This document shows, in pieces, positions 62,515-64,000 of a stretch of DNA of 64,000 nucleotides. Under the pieces are notes generated by a model. That model was not told the origin of the DNA, made no database searches, and worked only from the letters and a program-made list of their open reading frames with translations. Position 1 is the stretch's first letter, and the number at the start of each line of letters is the position of its first letter. The DNA is taken from NCBI RefSeq assembly GCF_900604355.1, contig NZ_UWOE01000001.1:1178001-1242000 (forward strand), read 5' to 3'. Position numbers and translations under genes: made by a program. The stretch is from Luxibacter massiliensis. Its GTDB lineage: Bacteria > Bacillota > Clostridia > Lachnospirales > Lachnospiraceae.

Positions 62515-63819
62515 ATGGCAAGTAAAAAATCAAGGGCAAAGATGACAAAGCAGCAGAGGGCTTTGTTACATAAAAAGAAGATGAGGAGAAGAATCATACT
62601 CTTGATTGTTGAAATTATATTGCTGCTTCTTCTGGGGGCGGCAGCCTATGCAATGACCAAGTTTGATAAATTGGACTACAAACAACTGGATACCTCTAAT
62701 CTGGAGATATACCAGGATACAGGTGAATTTACGAATATCGCCCTTTTTGGGCTGGATTCCAGGGAAGGTGAGTTAGAAGGCGGTGTCCGAAGCGACACGA
62801 TTATGATTGCGAGTATAAATAATAAGACAAAAGAGGTCAAAATTGTTTCTGTATTTAGGGATATGCTTTCCCAGCAGCAGGACGGCACATATGAAAAGGC
62901 GAATGCGGCCTATTCCTTTGGAGGGCCGGAGGAAGCCATCGCCCTCTTAAACAGGAATCTGGATTTGGATATCCAGAAGTATATGAGTGTCAACTTTAAT
63001 GCACTGGCAGATGTCATCGACCTGCTTGGAGGCATTGAAATTGACCTGACAGGTGAGGAGGCCTACTATGTCAATGGATACAGTACAGAAACTTCCAAGG
63101 TAGTAGGAAGAGAGACTACTCTTTTAGACCATGACGGCCTACAGACCCTGGATGGGATCCAGGCAGTATCCTATGCGCGTATACGTTATACGGAAGGCAA
63201 TGACTTTAAACGTGCGGAACGTCAGAGGACTGTTTTAGAAAAAGTAGTAGAAAAGGCAAAAAAAGCAAAGCTGTCAACTTTAAACAATATTATAGACAAG
63301 GTTCTGCCCCAGGTTTCCACAAATCTGTCCGCCAGTGATTTTATTGGACTGGCATCCAGTGCAGTTTCCTATAATATAGGAGAGATGACAGGGTTTCCTT
63401 TTGATGTGACGACCTCGGAAGATGTGATTGGCCTGGAAGGTTCATATGTTGTGCCAATTGGCTTTGCGGACAATGTAAGCCAGCTCCACAAGTTCTTGTT
63501 TGGGGTGGAAGACTACAAGGTATCATCAAAAGTAGAACAGGTGGATCAGGATGTGGCATATTTGACAGGGATTGCCGGAGAGTACACTTATTCCAGCGGC
63601 AGCGGCGATTCGGGTTCAGGCTATACCGATGGGAATAGCGACGCCGGATCAGGTTATACGGACGAAAGCGGCTATTCAGGATCAGGTTATACGGACGGAA
63701 GCGGTTATTCTGACTCAGGTTATACGGACGAAAGCGGCTATTCTGACTCAGGGTATACGGATGGGGGTTCCTATTCGGATAATGGATATGGCAGTTCGGA
63801 TGGATATACTTATGAATAG
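62515..63819 (+). CDS. LytR-CpsA-Psr (LCP) family glycopolymer transferase with repetitive tail
   Basis: LCP proteins attach undecaprenyl-linked glycopolymers to peptidoglycan. The 434-residue protein has a basic cytoplasmic N-terminus, one span (about 28-50), and an extracytoplasmic LCP domain (about 75-330) with FGLDSREGELEGGVRSDTIM, the arginine-rich VSVFRDML and YARIRYTEGNDFKRAERQR. The C-terminus from about residue 355 is low-complexity Gly/Tyr/Ser/Asp with five 11-residue repeats. The ATG has AAGGGG upstream. Next to the priming transferase, it probably anchors the glycan made here. Confidence 0.92.
   Translation: MASKKSRAKMTKQQRALLHKKKMRRRIILLIVEIILLLLLGAAAYAMTKFDKLDYKQLDTSNLEIYQDTGEFTNIALFGLDSREGELEGGVRSDTIMIASINNKTKEVKIVSVFRDMLSQQQDGTYEKANAAYSFGGPEEAIALLNRNLDLDIQKYMSVNFNALADVIDLLGGIEIDLTGEEAYYVNGYSTETSKVVGRETTLLDHDGLQTLDGIQAVSYARIRYTEGNDFKRAERQRTVLEKVVEKAKKAKLSTLNNIIDKVLPQVSTNLSASDFIGLASSAVSYNIGEMTGFPFDVTTSEDVIGLEGSYVVPIGFADNVSQLHKFLFGVEDYKVSSKVEQVDQDVAYLTGIAGEYTYSSGSGDSGSGYTDGNSDAGSGYTDESGYSGSGYTDGSGYSDSGYTDESGYSDSGYTDGGSYSDNGYGSSDGYTYE
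63616..63780 (+). repeat. five 33-base tandem repeats coding an SGYTD-type tail
   Basis: Residues 368-422 of the LCP protein are five 11-residue units of the form SGYTD(G/E)SGYS(D/G), the first and last diverged. DNA copies are similar enough (GGTTATACGGACG recurs) for copy-number change. Confidence 0.85.
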
Positions 63820-63844
63820 CTGAGAAAATACGGGAGGATGGAGG

Positions 63845-64000
63845 ATGGCCTGTAAAAGTGTGGATATTATTATTCCGACATATAAACCTGACGATAAGTT
63901 TGGCAGATTGATACGTGCTCTTATAAAACAGACATATCCTGTACAAAATATCTATATTATAAACACAAAGGGAGGCAAGTTCCCGTGGGAGCTTGCGGCA
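63845..64000 (+). CDS. GT2 glycosyltransferase, N-terminal part, cut by window edge
   Basis: An ATG after GGAGGATGGAGG begins a frame reading VDIIIPTYKPDDKFGRLIRA, the standard N-terminus of family 2 glycosyltransferases, similar to rhamnosyltransferases. Only 52 codons are visible; the donor motif is beyond the window. It continues the priming transferase-LCP operon. Confidence 0.8.
   Translation, partial: MACKSVDIIIPTYKPDDKFGRLIRALIKQTYPVQNIYIINTKGGKFPWELAA

Noticed and set aside
1..64000. tRNA, rRNA, riboswitch or intact insertion sequence
   Set aside because: None was recognised on either strand by reading; a covariance-model search would be needed to exclude small RNAs.

Overview
The window looks like a chromosomal segment of a low-to-moderate GC Gram-positive anaerobe of the class Clostridia, most likely a member of the Lachnospiraceae. 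The reasons are strong AGGAGG-type ribosome binding sites, a Firmicutes-type LexA (GAAC-N4-GTTC) box at uvrB, a cdaA-cdaR c-di-AMP operon, three secreted proteins with ChW (clostridial hydrophobic, conserved W) repeats, and a LytR-CpsA-Psr protein. The taxonomic call is an inference; no rRNA or marker gene is present.

Layout. (1) 1-6.9 kb: the 3' end of an unknown gene, then a complete four-gene Wadjet (jetABCD) SMC-type anti-plasmid system. (2) 7.0-8.0 kb: two abutting gene remnants, an AlbA/HATPase-type regulator on the minus strand and the C-terminus of a tyrosine recombinase on the plus strand. They mark the scarred right edge of the defence island. (3) 8.1-22.9 kb: housekeeping genes. 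These are uvrB with an SOS-type promoter and a perfect 18-bp hairpin in its leader, uvrA, an mreB-family gene, recD2, comF (with no canonical start codon), two unknown membrane proteins, cdaA, cdaR, an HPr-family protein and a sugar nucleotidyltransferase. (4) 23.0-34.2 kb: three large secreted wall enzymes, each with C-terminal ChW repeats (N-acetylglucosaminidase, alpha-L-rhamnosidase, GH25 lysozyme), with a polysaccharide flippase on the opposite strand between them. (5) 34.3-64 kb: a large cell-surface polysaccharide locus.

The polysaccharide locus has several modules. manC-gmd-rmd (minus strand) is predicted to make GDP-D-rhamnose. Divergent from it runs a plus-strand operon with glycosyltransferases, a Wzm/Wzt ABC exporter whose Wzt has a C-terminal glycan-binding-type domain, a small coiled-coil protein, two paralogous giant membrane proteins flanking a phosphohexomutase, and a UDP-glucose dehydrogenase. 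Next come a minus-strand fusion of mannose-1-phosphate guanylyltransferase, a cupin and type I mannose-6-phosphate isomerase, then the complete rfbBACD set for dTDP-L-rhamnose, then a priming glycosylphosphotransferase, an LCP attachment enzyme and the start of another GT2 gene.

How they work together (inference): the cell makes both D- and L-rhamnose donors, builds at least one polymer exported by the ABC transporter and possibly a second one through the flippase, and attaches glycan to peptidoglycan with the LCP protein. The neighbouring ChW enzymes could cut peptidoglycan and, for the rhamnosidase, rhamnose-containing glycan at the surface. The gene content of the manC-gmd-rmd / GT-wzm-wzt-GT-GT part resembles the Pseudomonas A-band D-rhamnan locus. 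No rRNA, tRNA, CRISPR array or intact insertion sequence was seen.
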